Origin: Centipeda periodontii DSM 2778
Lineage (GTDB): Bacteria > Bacillota > Negativicutes > Selenomonadales > Selenomonadaceae
Length of the DNA stretch: 64,000 nucleotides
Direction: 5' to 3'
Assembly: GCF_000213975.1 (NCBI RefSeq)
Contig: NZ_GL892076.1
Coordinates: 1,050,905 to 1,114,904, forward strand
This document shows, piece by piece, positions 40,696-48,730 of this stretch. Under the pieces are notes generated by a model that did not search any database, was not told the origin of the DNA, and saw nothing but the letters and a program-made list of their open reading frames with translations. The position numbers and the translations under genes were made by a program. Each line of letters starts with the position of its first letter. Positions within the stretch are counted from its first letter, which is position 1.

Positions 40696-42030
40696 TTATC
40701 TTTCTGCCTCACGGCGGACGATGATGGCATTTATTTCACGCTGCTGCTGCATTTCGATACGGCTTTGGATGAATATGTTGGGGATGGAGACACCGATGAC
40801 GATGGCGAGGATGATGGTCATGCCGTCAACGCCGAAGCGCAGCGCCTGCAGTAGTTCCTCCGCGGAGATGGTCTGAATGTGGAGGATGGCGAAGAGAAGG
40901 CGATAGAGCAGGACACCGGGCACGAGAGGAATGATGGGAGGAATGATGAGCAGTGTGTTCGGCGTGTGGACGATGTGGATGACCTTGAGTGCGGAAATGC
41001 CGACAACGGCAGCGGCAGCGAAGGAGCCAATCGCCTGTGATAAACCAAATTCGTTCATGAGGACGTTGCGGATGAGCATCGTGAGTATTCCCTCAAGAGC
41101 GACAAGAGCGAGCAGCTTTTTCGGTGTGTTGAAGATGATGGAAAAACCACCTGCGGCAAGCGCTGCGGCAAGTGCCTGACCGAGGTAGGCATCGGTCGGT
41201 CGAATCTGGACATCGGAGATGTTCTCGATGCCTGTGAATAGGATGGCAAAGGCAATGCCGAAGGTCATACCGCCGATAATGAGTATGGTATCTATCGCGC
41301 GTGTCATGCCGGAGGAGATAAAGCGATTGATGACATCGCTAGTGGAGTTGACGATCGGGAACCCGGGGATGAGGAAGATGGTGCAGGAAACAAGCGCATA
41401 CCACATGGTCGGGAAGCCGAGAATAAGCGGGATGAACCACGCGAAGATGGTGGAGACAAAGGCAGCGATCATGGAGCAGGCATAGGGGTTGAATTCATTA
41501 CTGATGCTGAGGCGGTGGGCGATGAATCCCGCGAGTGCCGCAATGGTTGCGATGAGTGCTTCTGACAGACTTCCTCCAAAAAGCGAGCACGATGCGCCTG
41601 AAGCAATTGCAGCACCAAGAGATGCAGCCCATGTCGGATAGCTGCGCGGACGATGTCGGATGCGGGTGACGGCGTTTTCGATGGCGTTTATAGGCGTGTT
41701 GTCACGCAGGATACGCCATGTCAGTTTGCTGATGGCTTCAATCACGGCGAGATTCACGCCGTGTTTCATGCACTTGCGGAACTGTGTGAGGGAGCGTTCT
41801 CCATCTGTGATATTCAGCATGAGTGTCGTATAGGTAACGTGGGACTGGAGCTGATCGGAAGGAATGCGCAAGTGTGCTGCAGCACGCCGCATATCCCGTA
41901 TGATGCGTGTACAGTCTGCACCGCTTTCCATGAGCGCCTGTCCAATATCGAGCAGGATCTTCATTTTGTGGTTGAGTGTCCGGTTGTCATCCGCTGAGGC
42001 TTTTTTGATTTGTGCAGTATTCATGAGCAT
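40696..42030 (-). CDS. ThrE-type threonine/serine exporter family protein (copy 1)
   Basis: The 444-residue membrane protein joins the two halves of the ThrE family (DUF1212-like and DUF3815-like): a soluble N-terminus with LLDIGQALMESGADCTRIIRDMRRAAAHL and SHVTYTTLMLNITD, then about ten membrane segments including FIPGFPI-like IPGFPIVNSTSDVINRF and HTPNTLLIIPPIIPLVPG. Family members export small hydroxy amino acids; the actual substrate is unknown. ATG 42030 after AGGAAGG is chosen. A homologous gene lies immediately upstream. Confidence 0.82.
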   Translation of the reverse strand: MLMNTAQIKKASADDNRTLNHKMKILLDIGQALMESGADCTRIIRDMRRAAAHLRIPSDQLQSHVTYTTLMLNITDGERSLTQFRKCMKHGVNLAVIEAISKLTWRILRDNTPINAIENAVTRIRHRPRSYPTWAASLGAAIASGASCSLFGGSLSEALIATIAALAGFIAHRLSISNEFNPYACSMIAAFVSTIFAWFIPLILGFPTMWYALVSCTIFLIPGFPIVNSTSDVINRFISSGMTRAIDTILIIGGMTFGIAFAILFTGIENISDVQIRPTDAYLGQALAAALAAGGFSIIFNTPKKLLALVALEGILTMLIRNVLMNEFGLSQAIGSFAAAAVVGISALKVIHIVHTPNTLLIIPPIIPLVPGVLLYRLLFAILHIQTISAEELLQALRFGVDGMTIILAIVIGVSIPNIFIQSRIEMQQQREINAIIVRREAER

Positions 42031-42112
42031 GCAGTCCACCTTCCTATGTTCTTGCCACGTTTATTATATCATAAATGATATATATGTAAAAGAAAGGAGG
42101 TGTTATGCCAAT

Positions 42113-42136
42113 AAAAAACCGCCATGCGGCGGTTAT
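42113..42136 (-). terminator. Terminator of the second ThrE-type gene
   Basis: On the minus strand AACCGCC-GCAT-GGCGGTT is followed by TTTTATT, ten bases after the gene's stop. Confidence 0.8.
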
Positions 42137-42145
42137 AGAAAATAC

Positions 42146-43471
42146 TTACGTATCGGCTCGTGCTGCAATAATGGCATCGATCTCACGCTGCTGCTGTGCC
42201 TCGATACGTTTTTGGATAAAGATGTTCGGAATGGAGACGCCGACGACGACGGCGAGGATGATGGTCATGCCGTCGACGCCAAAGCGCAGAGCATCCAAGA
42301 GCTCCCCGGCGGAGATGGTATGAATGTGCAGGACGGCGAAGAGAAGCCGGTAAAGGAGAACGCAGGGGATGAGCGGAATGACGGGCGGAATGATGAGCAG
42401 GGTGTTCGGCGTATGGACGATGTGGATGATCTTCAGCGCTGCGATGCCAACGACGGCGGCCGCGACAAAGGAGCCGATCGCCTGCGGCAGTCCGAACTCG
42501 AGCATGATGACGTTGCGGATGAGCATGGTGACAATGCCTTCGAGGGCGACGACGGCGAGCAGCTTCTTCGGCGTGTTGAACATGACGGAGAAGCCGCCCG
42601 CAGCAAGGATTGCCGCGATCGCCTGATTGAGATAGGTGTCTGTCGGCTGGATGTGCACGTCGGAGATGTTGTGAACCCCTGCAACGAGAATGGCAAAGGC
42701 GATGCCGAACGTCATGCCGCCGATGATGAGCATGGTGTCCATCGCGCGCGTCATGCCGGAGGTGGTGAAGCGGTTCAGCGTGTCACTTGCCGCATTGATG
42801 GATGGGAAGCCGGGCATGAGGAAGATGGTGCAGGCAACGAGTGCGTACCACATGATCGGAAGACCAAGTGCGGCGGGGATGATCCACGCCGCGACCGTCG
42901 CAACAAAGCCCGTAATCATGGCACAGGCATAGGGATTGAATGCGTACTTTGTGCTCATACGGTGAGCAATAAATCCCATAAGAGCCGCGATGGTGGCGAC
43001 GAGCGCCTCAAGCCAGCTTCCACCGAAGAGCTTGCATGAACCGCCCGAACCGACGGCGGCACCAAGCGCGATGATCCAGTCGGGATAGCAGAGGGGGCGT
43101 TCACGGATGCGGTTGATTGCATTTTCGATCGGCGCAAGCGGCGTGTTGCCGCGCAGAATGCGCCAGGTGAGCTTGCTGACGGCAGCGAGGACGGCAAGGT
43201 TGACCCCGTGCTTCAGACATTTGCGGAACTGCGTGAAGGAGCGTTCCCCGTCACTGACGCAGAGCATGAGTGTCGTATAGGTGACATGCGACTGGATCTG
43301 TTCGGCAGGGATGCGCAGATGCACTGCCGCGCGCCGCATATCACGCACGATGCGCGCGCAGTCCGCGCCGTTCTCCATCAGTGTCTGTCCGATGTCGAGC
43401 AGAACCTTCATCTTGTGGTTCAGCATTTTATTGCTGTCCTGCGATGCATTTTTGATTGTTTCGATTTCCAT
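42146..43471 (-). CDS. ThrE-type threonine/serine exporter family protein (copy 2)
   Basis: The 441-residue product is highly similar along its whole length to the neighbouring copy 1 (for example LLDIGQTLMENGADCARIVRDMRRAAVHL and HTPNTLLIIPPVIPLIP), so the pair arose by tandem duplication. Each copy has its own terminator, which suggests separate expression. ATG 43471, just after GGGGGA, is preferred to the GTG at 43501. Confidence 0.82.
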   Translation of the reverse strand: MEIETIKNASQDSNKMLNHKMKVLLDIGQTLMENGADCARIVRDMRRAAVHLRIPAEQIQSHVTYTTLMLCVSDGERSFTQFRKCLKHGVNLAVLAAVSKLTWRILRGNTPLAPIENAINRIRERPLCYPDWIIALGAAVGSGGSCKLFGGSWLEALVATIAALMGFIAHRMSTKYAFNPYACAMITGFVATVAAWIIPAALGLPIMWYALVACTIFLMPGFPSINAASDTLNRFTTSGMTRAMDTMLIIGGMTFGIAFAILVAGVHNISDVHIQPTDTYLNQAIAAILAAGGFSVMFNTPKKLLAVVALEGIVTMLIRNVIMLEFGLPQAIGSFVAAAVVGIAALKIIHIVHTPNTLLIIPPVIPLIPCVLLYRLLFAVLHIHTISAGELLDALRFGVDGMTIILAVVVGVSIPNIFIQKRIEAQQQREIDAIIAARADT

Positions 43472-43567
43472 GATTCCCCCTATAACCTCCCTATTCTCCA
43501 CCCATTATACCATAGTTCGCTGTTTGGGTGAAATGAAGGATGTGAACGGCATATCGCTTTTCCAAAT

Positions 43568-43598
43568 AAAAAAGCTGCCCTTTTGAGAGCAGCCTCTT
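43568..43598 (-). terminator. Terminator of narK
   Basis: On the minus strand GGCTGC-TCTCAAAAGG-GCAGC is followed by TTTTTTATT. Confidence 0.7.
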
Positions 43599-43611
43599 TG
43601 CTTACCGTCGA

Positions 43612-44955
43612 TTAGCACTTAATGCCGGAGCCCTTGCGTGCGTAGAAGTAGTATGTAATGATGATGGTGATGACGGTAAACGCAATCAGGATGTAGAATG
43701 CGGGGATGACGCTGCCCTGTGTACCGTACGACCAGCCGAAGATCTTCGGGATGAGGAATGCACCGTATGCCGCGATCGCCGCCGTAAAGCCTGTGACGAG
43801 GGATGCGTGCACGGGATTATCAAAGACGAACGGGATCATGCGGAAGGACGCTGCGTTGATGAAGCCCGTCGAGAAGAAGAGTACGAGGAAGGCGCCGAAG
43901 AAGAGCGCAAAGTTATGTGCCTGAATGCCGAGCACCGTGACGATGCACGCGACGAGCATGAGGAGCAACGAGTAGAACGTGACCTTCGAGCCGCTGTTGA
44001 CCTTGTCCGAGACCCAGCCGCCGATGGGGCGCACACCCGCGCCGATGAATGGTCCGAGGAATGCCGCGTAGGCGAACGAAACCTCAGGGAACTCGCGGTT
44101 GACAAGGAGTGCCAGCGCTGCGGAGTAACCGATGAACGAGCCGAATCCGCAGGTGTAAATGACCGTGATCAGCCATGTGTGTTTGTTGCCGAAGATGGAC
44201 ATCATGCTGCGCGGGCTCTGCTTCGGAATGGGCAGATTGTCCATGAACATCCAGACGAGGATGAGTGTGAGTGCCGTCGGGATCGCCCAGAAGTAGCAGA
44301 CGTTCTGGAGGTAGACTTCCTTGCCGGCAGCATTGATGAGCGGATCGCCGAACAGTCCGCCGAAGCTCGCACCAAGCAGCATGGGGGCGGTCAGGTAGAT
44401 GAGCGAAACGCCGAGATTGCCGATGCCGGCATTGATGCCGAGCGCAAGTCCCTTCTGCGACTTCGGAAAAAAGAAGCCGATGTTTGCCATGGACGAGGAG
44501 AAGTTTGCACCTGCAATGCCGATCGCAGCGACAAGCAGGACAAAAGTATCGTAGGTCGTTGTCGTGTCCGTGAGTGCGTTCCCAAGTCCTATGAGCGGAA
44601 AGAGCAGCAGCGCCGTCGAGATGAACGTCCAATTGCGCCCGCCGACGATGGCGGGGAGATAGGTGTAGACGAGGCGCCCTGTTGCACCGACGAGTCCGGG
44701 CAGTGCCGCGAGCGTGAAGATCTCGTTGTCCGAGAAGTGAAAGCCAACCTGATTGAGCTGGGCGGCGATCGTCGCCCACATTGTCCACGCGACGAAGGCG
44801 AGTGTCAGCGCCCACGTTGACGTGTAGAGGTTCTGCTTGGCGACGCGCTCGCCATATTTTTTCCAGAATGTTTCGTTCTCCGGATCCCAATGCGCGAGGA
44901 TCTCGCGCCGCGACGGGTTCTCGCCGAGCGCGGCGAGAATGTCCTTGCTTGCCAT
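43612..44955 (-). CDS. narK: Nitrate/nitrite MFS transporter, NarK family
   Basis: NarK proteins exchange nitrate and nitrite across the inner membrane. The 447-residue product has 12 membrane segments with family motifs: ALPGLVGATGRLVYTYLPAIVGGRNWT, the nitrate signature GANFSSSMANIGFFFPKSQKGLALGINAGIGNLG, and GPFIGAGVRPIGGWVSDKVNSG. ATG 44955, 8 nt after AGGAG, is preferred over upstream starts. It is divergent from fnr and preceded by a TATAAT 32 bp from an Fnr box, so anaerobic induction is expected. No nitrate reductase genes lie in the window. Confidence 0.93.
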   Translation of the reverse strand: MASKDILAALGENPSRREILAHWDPENETFWKKYGERVAKQNLYTSTWALTLAFVAWTMWATIAAQLNQVGFHFSDNEIFTLAALPGLVGATGRLVYTYLPAIVGGRNWTFISTALLLFPLIGLGNALTDTTTTYDTFVLLVAAIGIAGANFSSSMANIGFFFPKSQKGLALGINAGIGNLGVSLIYLTAPMLLGASFGGLFGDPLINAAGKEVYLQNVCYFWAIPTALTLILVWMFMDNLPIPKQSPRSMMSIFGNKHTWLITVIYTCGFGSFIGYSAALALLVNREFPEVSFAYAAFLGPFIGAGVRPIGGWVSDKVNSGSKVTFYSLLLMLVACIVTVLGIQAHNFALFFGAFLVLFFSTGFINAASFRMIPFVFDNPVHASLVTGFTAAIAAYGAFLIPKIFGWSYGTQGSVIPAFYILIAFTVITIIITYYFYARKGSGIKC

Positions 44956-44981
44956 TTGCATCTCTCCTATGATGATTTCGC

Positions 44982-45018
44982 GAAACTCTGAGACGTGTCC
45001 GTGATACATCAGAGTTTC
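44982..45018 (-). promoter_or_regulatory. 10-bp inverted repeat in the narK leader
   Basis: GAAACTCTGA (44982-44991) and TCAGAGTTTC (45009-45018) are perfectly complementary with a 17-nt loop. The predicted transcript starts near 45033, so the repeat lies in the 5' untranslated leader, as an RNA hairpin or a second protein site. Confidence 0.5.
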
Positions 45019-45039
45019 CTATAACATTGATACAAAAAA

Positions 45040-45109
45040 ATTATAATGAAAAAAATTTACTTTGGATGTGACCGATGTCACAGGTTTTTAACAGTTTTTT
45101 CGATAATAT
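45040..45109. promoter_or_regulatory. Divergent narK/fnr promoters sharing one Fnr box
   Basis: TGTGA-CCGATG-TCACA at 45067-45082 is a perfect palindromic Fnr box. On the minus strand TATAAT (45045-45040) is centred 32 bp away, and on the plus strand TAATAT (45104-45109) is centred 32 bp away. This puts the box at about -41.5 for both genes, the class II activator position. Confidence 0.8.
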
Positions 45110-45133
45110 TAAAGAATGCAATAGGAAATCCTT

Positions 45134-45838
45134 ATGGTGAGACTGGAGGCGAAGGTCGTGGATCAGGAGACGCTTATTCGGGAGCTGATGTCGATTCCGG
45201 GCAAGGTGATATCGCTGCATGACGGCGCATACCTGTTTCGCGAGGGCACGGCGGCACATTATTTCTACATTGTGCGCTCGGGGCATATCTTCATTGTGAA
45301 ATACGGTGCGTCGGGACGCGTGCTTGCCCTGCGCCTCGCGACCAAGGGGAGCCTCATCGGTGAGCTGCCGATCTATGAGGAAGAGCCGACCTACATCTTC
45401 AGCGCAGTCGCGCGCAGCGCCTCGGAAGTCTACGCGATTGAGTTTCCCGTTCTGCAGGCATATTTAGAGAAACACCCCCACCTTTCGATCGCACTCATCA
45501 AGCTGATCGGGATGCACATGCGAAAGCAGCATTTGAAATTTCGTGATCTCGTGCTCTACGGCAAGAAGGGCGCACTCTACTCGACACTCATCCGCCTCGC
45601 GAACAGCTACGGGATGGAGACCGATGAGGGGATTCTGATCTCCGTACCGCTCACGAATCAGGAGCTCGCGAACTACTCTGCCTCCGCGCGCGAAAGTCTC
45701 AACCGCATGCTCGCCGACCTTAGGAAGAGCGGAGTGATCGCGATGCGTGGGCACCTGATCCTCATCAAGGACATCGACTTCCTGAAGGAAGAGATTCACT
45801 GCGAGAACTGCGGCAAGGAAATTTGCAATATTGAATAA
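45134..45838 (+). CDS. fnr: Fnr, anaerobic regulator with C-terminal iron-sulfur cluster (Bacillus type)
   Basis: The 234-residue Crp/Fnr protein has a cyclic-nucleotide-type sensor fold (about 20-120), a dimer helix, and a C-terminal winged helix (LTNQELANYSASARESLNRMLADLRKSGVI). The tail HCENCGKEICNIE carries Cys223, Cys226 and Cys231 with the C-x2-C-x4-C spacing that binds the [4Fe-4S] cluster in B. subtilis Fnr, whose fourth ligand is an Asp; Asp138 in FRDLVLYGKKGALYS lies at the matching place. It should sense oxygen and activate narK. The Fnr box upstream suggests autoregulation. Confidence 0.93.
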   Translation: MVRLEAKVVDQETLIRELMSIPGKVISLHDGAYLFREGTAAHYFYIVRSGHIFIVKYGASGRVLALRLATKGSLIGELPIYEEEPTYIFSAVARSASEVYAIEFPVLQAYLEKHPHLSIALIKLIGMHMRKQHLKFRDLVLYGKKGALYSTLIRLANSYGMETDEGILISVPLTNQELANYSASARESLNRMLADLRKSGVIAMRGHLILIKDIDFLKEEIHCENCGKEICNIE

Positions 45839-45883
45839 AAGGGGCTGTTGCACGAAGCTGGAAAACTTCGTGCAACAGCCTTT
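45839..45883. terminator. Long-stem bidirectional terminator (GGCTGTTG family, copy 4)
   Basis: GGCTGTTGCACGAAG (45843-45857) pairs perfectly with CTTCGTGCAACAGCC (45866-45880). It separates convergent fnr and the IMPACT-family gene, with T-runs on both sides (TTTG plus; CCCCTTTTA minus). Confidence 0.8.
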
Positions 45884-45885
45884 GT

Positions 45886-46536
<651 letters not shown>

Positions 46537-46538
46537 TG

Positions 46539-47165
46539 TTATTTGTTCTTGCGGTTGAAGTAGTCGACGATGCTCGCGTCAAGCAGAATGTAGGTCGGTC
46601 CCGTGCTCGCCGTCAGCTCGCCCGCCTGAAAGATGGGGCAGACATAGCCGCGCCCGCCGAGGAAGTAGTTCGTCGGCACCTCGTGCACAGTCTTTTCAGG
46701 CTGAATCGGCGTATTGCGTCCCTGCTCGTTGTAGAGATGACCGTTTATCGCCTCGCCGTCGAGATCGGACGGCGTGACGTGAACGAAGAAGGCAAGCGGC
46801 AGGCGCTGACCGGTTTTCTTGTAGTAGACGAAGCCGTAGTCATGACGCGTCGGCTGATTGCCGCGCAGCTCGTAGCGCAGATCCGTGAACGTCACGGAGA
46901 GGAAGTTGTCGTCGTCGAGATGGACGCGATAGCCGAACTCGCCGCGGTAGAATGCGCCGCTCTCATACTGTGCGCGCATGTTCGCAGCAAGCGCCTCGAT
47001 ATCGGCGTTGATGAGATTTGCGATGGCAGCATTGTCCAAACTGAGGACGGGATAGGAAATGGAAAGATTCGTCGTCGACTCCCGATGTTCGGTGACGGCG
47101 GCACTCGTGGTGCCTGACACCGTAATGACGAGGGCAATGGCGAGCAGCAAGGCTCTGAATTTCAT
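46539..47165 (-). CDS. Secreted DUF3298/RsiV-like domain protein
   Basis: The 208-residue product has a signal peptide (MKFRALLLAIALVITVSGTTSAA) and a domain like the extracellular part of RsiV/PdaC proteins: LSISYPVLSL..., INADIEALAANMRAQYESG, LSVTFTDLRYELRGNQPTRHDYGFVYYKKTGQRLPLAFF and a final FFLGG-like block. It lacks a membrane anchor beyond the signal and any catalytic domain. Function is unknown; it probably acts in the periplasm. GGAGGAGC precedes the ATG at 47165. Confidence 0.72.
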   Translation of the reverse strand: MKFRALLLAIALVITVSGTTSAAVTEHRESTTNLSISYPVLSLDNAAIANLINADIEALAANMRAQYESGAFYRGEFGYRVHLDDDNFLSVTFTDLRYELRGNQPTRHDYGFVYYKKTGQRLPLAFFVHVTPSDLDGEAINGHLYNEQGRNTPIQPEKTVHEVPTNYFLGGRGYVCPIFQAGELTASTGPTYILLDASIVDYFNRKNK

Positions 47166-47243
47166 AATGTTAGCTCCTCCTTTGTGTAGTTGTTACGATG
47201 ATAATAAAAATTTCCGACTTTGTCAAATAAATCGTAGTAATCT

Positions 47244-47278
47244 ATGCGCTCTTGTAGTATGATGAGAGCGCATTTTTG
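47244..47278 (+). promoter_or_regulatory. Terminator-like hairpin in the leader of the amino-acid permease gene
   Basis: ATGCGCTCT (47244-47252) pairs with AGAGCGCAT (47265-47273), followed by TTTTT. It lies between divergent genes and upstream of the permease start, where no gene needs termination. A TATGAT -10-like hexamer lies in its loop, so it could also be an operator over a promoter. Confidence 0.4.
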
Positions 47279-47318
47279 ATGAAATAAAATTGGGCAGAAA
47301 GGTTGTGTTAGGAAGCCC

Positions 47319-48668
47319 ATGGGCGAATCGACAATGAAACGGAAGCTGAAGCACAGACATCTTCAGTTTATCTCTCTCGGCGGGGTCATCGGGAGCGGAT
47401 ACTTCCTCGGGACGGGCTATGTGCTCGAGCAGGCAGGACCTGCGGCTATGATTTCCTATCTTCTCGGCGGCATCATTGTCCTTGCGGTCATGCTCTGCCT
47501 CGCCGAGCTCGCGGTGGAAAAACCGCTCTCCGGCTCTTTTGTCGTCTATGCGCGCGAGAACATCTCCGCAACATGGGCGTGCGGCGTCGGTTGGTCGTAC
47601 TGGGTGACGTGGGTCTCCTACGTGCCTTCGGAGATGATCGCCGCAGGCATCATTATGAATGGTTTTTTTCCGGAGATCGGAACGGTTTGGTGGGCAGTGT
47701 TCTTCGGACTCATCGTCACCATTCTCAATCTGTTTCGTGTCGATAAATTCGGTGAGAGTGAGTTTTGGCTCTCCCTCGTCAAGGTCACGGCGCTCGTGGC
47801 GTTCAGCGTGGTCGCTCTCCTCATCTGCCTCGGTTTCATCGGCGATGAGGGCTATATCGGTACGCGCATCCTCCTTGGCAGCGGCGGCTTTGCGCCAAAC
47901 GGCTATGCGAGCATCGCGCTCACCATGGTCATCATTCTCGTGAATTTTCAAGGGACGGAGATCATCGGTCTTGCAGCGGGAGAGACTGCCGATCCCGCAC
48001 GCAGCATTCCGACGGCGGTGCGCAACGTCACATGGCGCATCATTTCCCTCTATATCGTGCCCATTACACTCCTTATCTCCATCCTGCCGTGGGATCATGC
48101 CTCGCTCTCCGAGAGCGTCTTTGCGGCAGCACTCACCGAGCACGGTTTTACGGAGCTAGCCGCACTCTTTTCATTCGTCGTGCTGACGGCGGCGATCTCC
48201 TGTTCGAACTCCGGACTCTACGGTGCAGCACGGACGGTGCATGCGCTTGCGACGATGGGCATGGCACCCCGCGTGCTCGAAGGACTGAGCAGAAAGGGCG
48301 TACCCTCGCGTGCCATCTATGCTTCCATCATCTTCTGCTGGGGTGTCATCGCGATCTACGCGATGAATCCGCACAGCGAGCTCTATACGTACCTGCTCGC
48401 ACTCTCGGGCTTCTCGGGTGCCATGGCGTGGATCTCGATCTGTTGGAGCCAGTACCGCCGTCGGAGGCAGCTTGAAGCGGACGGACAGGTTTCCCTCCTG
48501 CGCTATCGTATGCCCCTTTTTCCGTACGTAACACTTTTTGGAATTTGGGCACAGGTGCTCTGCCTCGCGTTCATGATCTTCGTGCCGGAGCTGCGTTCTG
48601 CGCTCTATATCGGCGTGCCTATGCTCGTTGTGCCGATGATCCTTTACAGATTCTTGCGGCGGGGATAG
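47319..48668 (+). CDS. Amino-acid permease, AAT family
   Basis: The 449-residue membrane protein has 12 segments and AAT-family motifs: RHLQFISLGGVIGSGYFLGTGYVLEQAGPAAMISYLLGG, SYVPSEMIAAGIIMNGFFPEI, VNFQGTEIIGLAAGETADPARSIPTAVRNVTWRI and ALATMGMAPRVLEGLSRKGVPSRA. The family includes lysine, GABA, asparagine and aromatic amino-acid permeases; substrate is not determined here. ATG 47319 after AGGAAG is used; ATG 47334 is the alternative. Confidence 0.87.
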   Translation: MGESTMKRKLKHRHLQFISLGGVIGSGYFLGTGYVLEQAGPAAMISYLLGGIIVLAVMLCLAELAVEKPLSGSFVVYARENISATWACGVGWSYWVTWVSYVPSEMIAAGIIMNGFFPEIGTVWWAVFFGLIVTILNLFRVDKFGESEFWLSLVKVTALVAFSVVALLICLGFIGDEGYIGTRILLGSGGFAPNGYASIALTMVIILVNFQGTEIIGLAAGETADPARSIPTAVRNVTWRIISLYIVPITLLISILPWDHASLSESVFAAALTEHGFTELAALFSFVVLTAAISCSNSGLYGAARTVHALATMGMAPRVLEGLSRKGVPSRAIYASIIFCWGVIAIYAMNPHSELYTYLLALSGFSGAMAWISICWSQYRRRRQLEADGQVSLLRYRMPLFPYVTLFGIWAQVLCLAFMIFVPELRSALYIGVPMLVVPMILYRFLRRG

Positions 48669-48682
48669 CTGCGTGTTATAAT
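48654..48682 (+). promoter_or_regulatory. Predicted promoter of the FIST chemoreceptor gene
   Basis: TTGCGG (48654-48659) and TATAAT (48677-48682) are 17 bp apart; the -35 lies inside the end of the permease gene. Confidence 0.5.
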
Positions 48683-48730
48683 TGAATTAAATTGAATCTG
48701 AATCGAGGTTGCCGATAGGGAGGAATTGAT

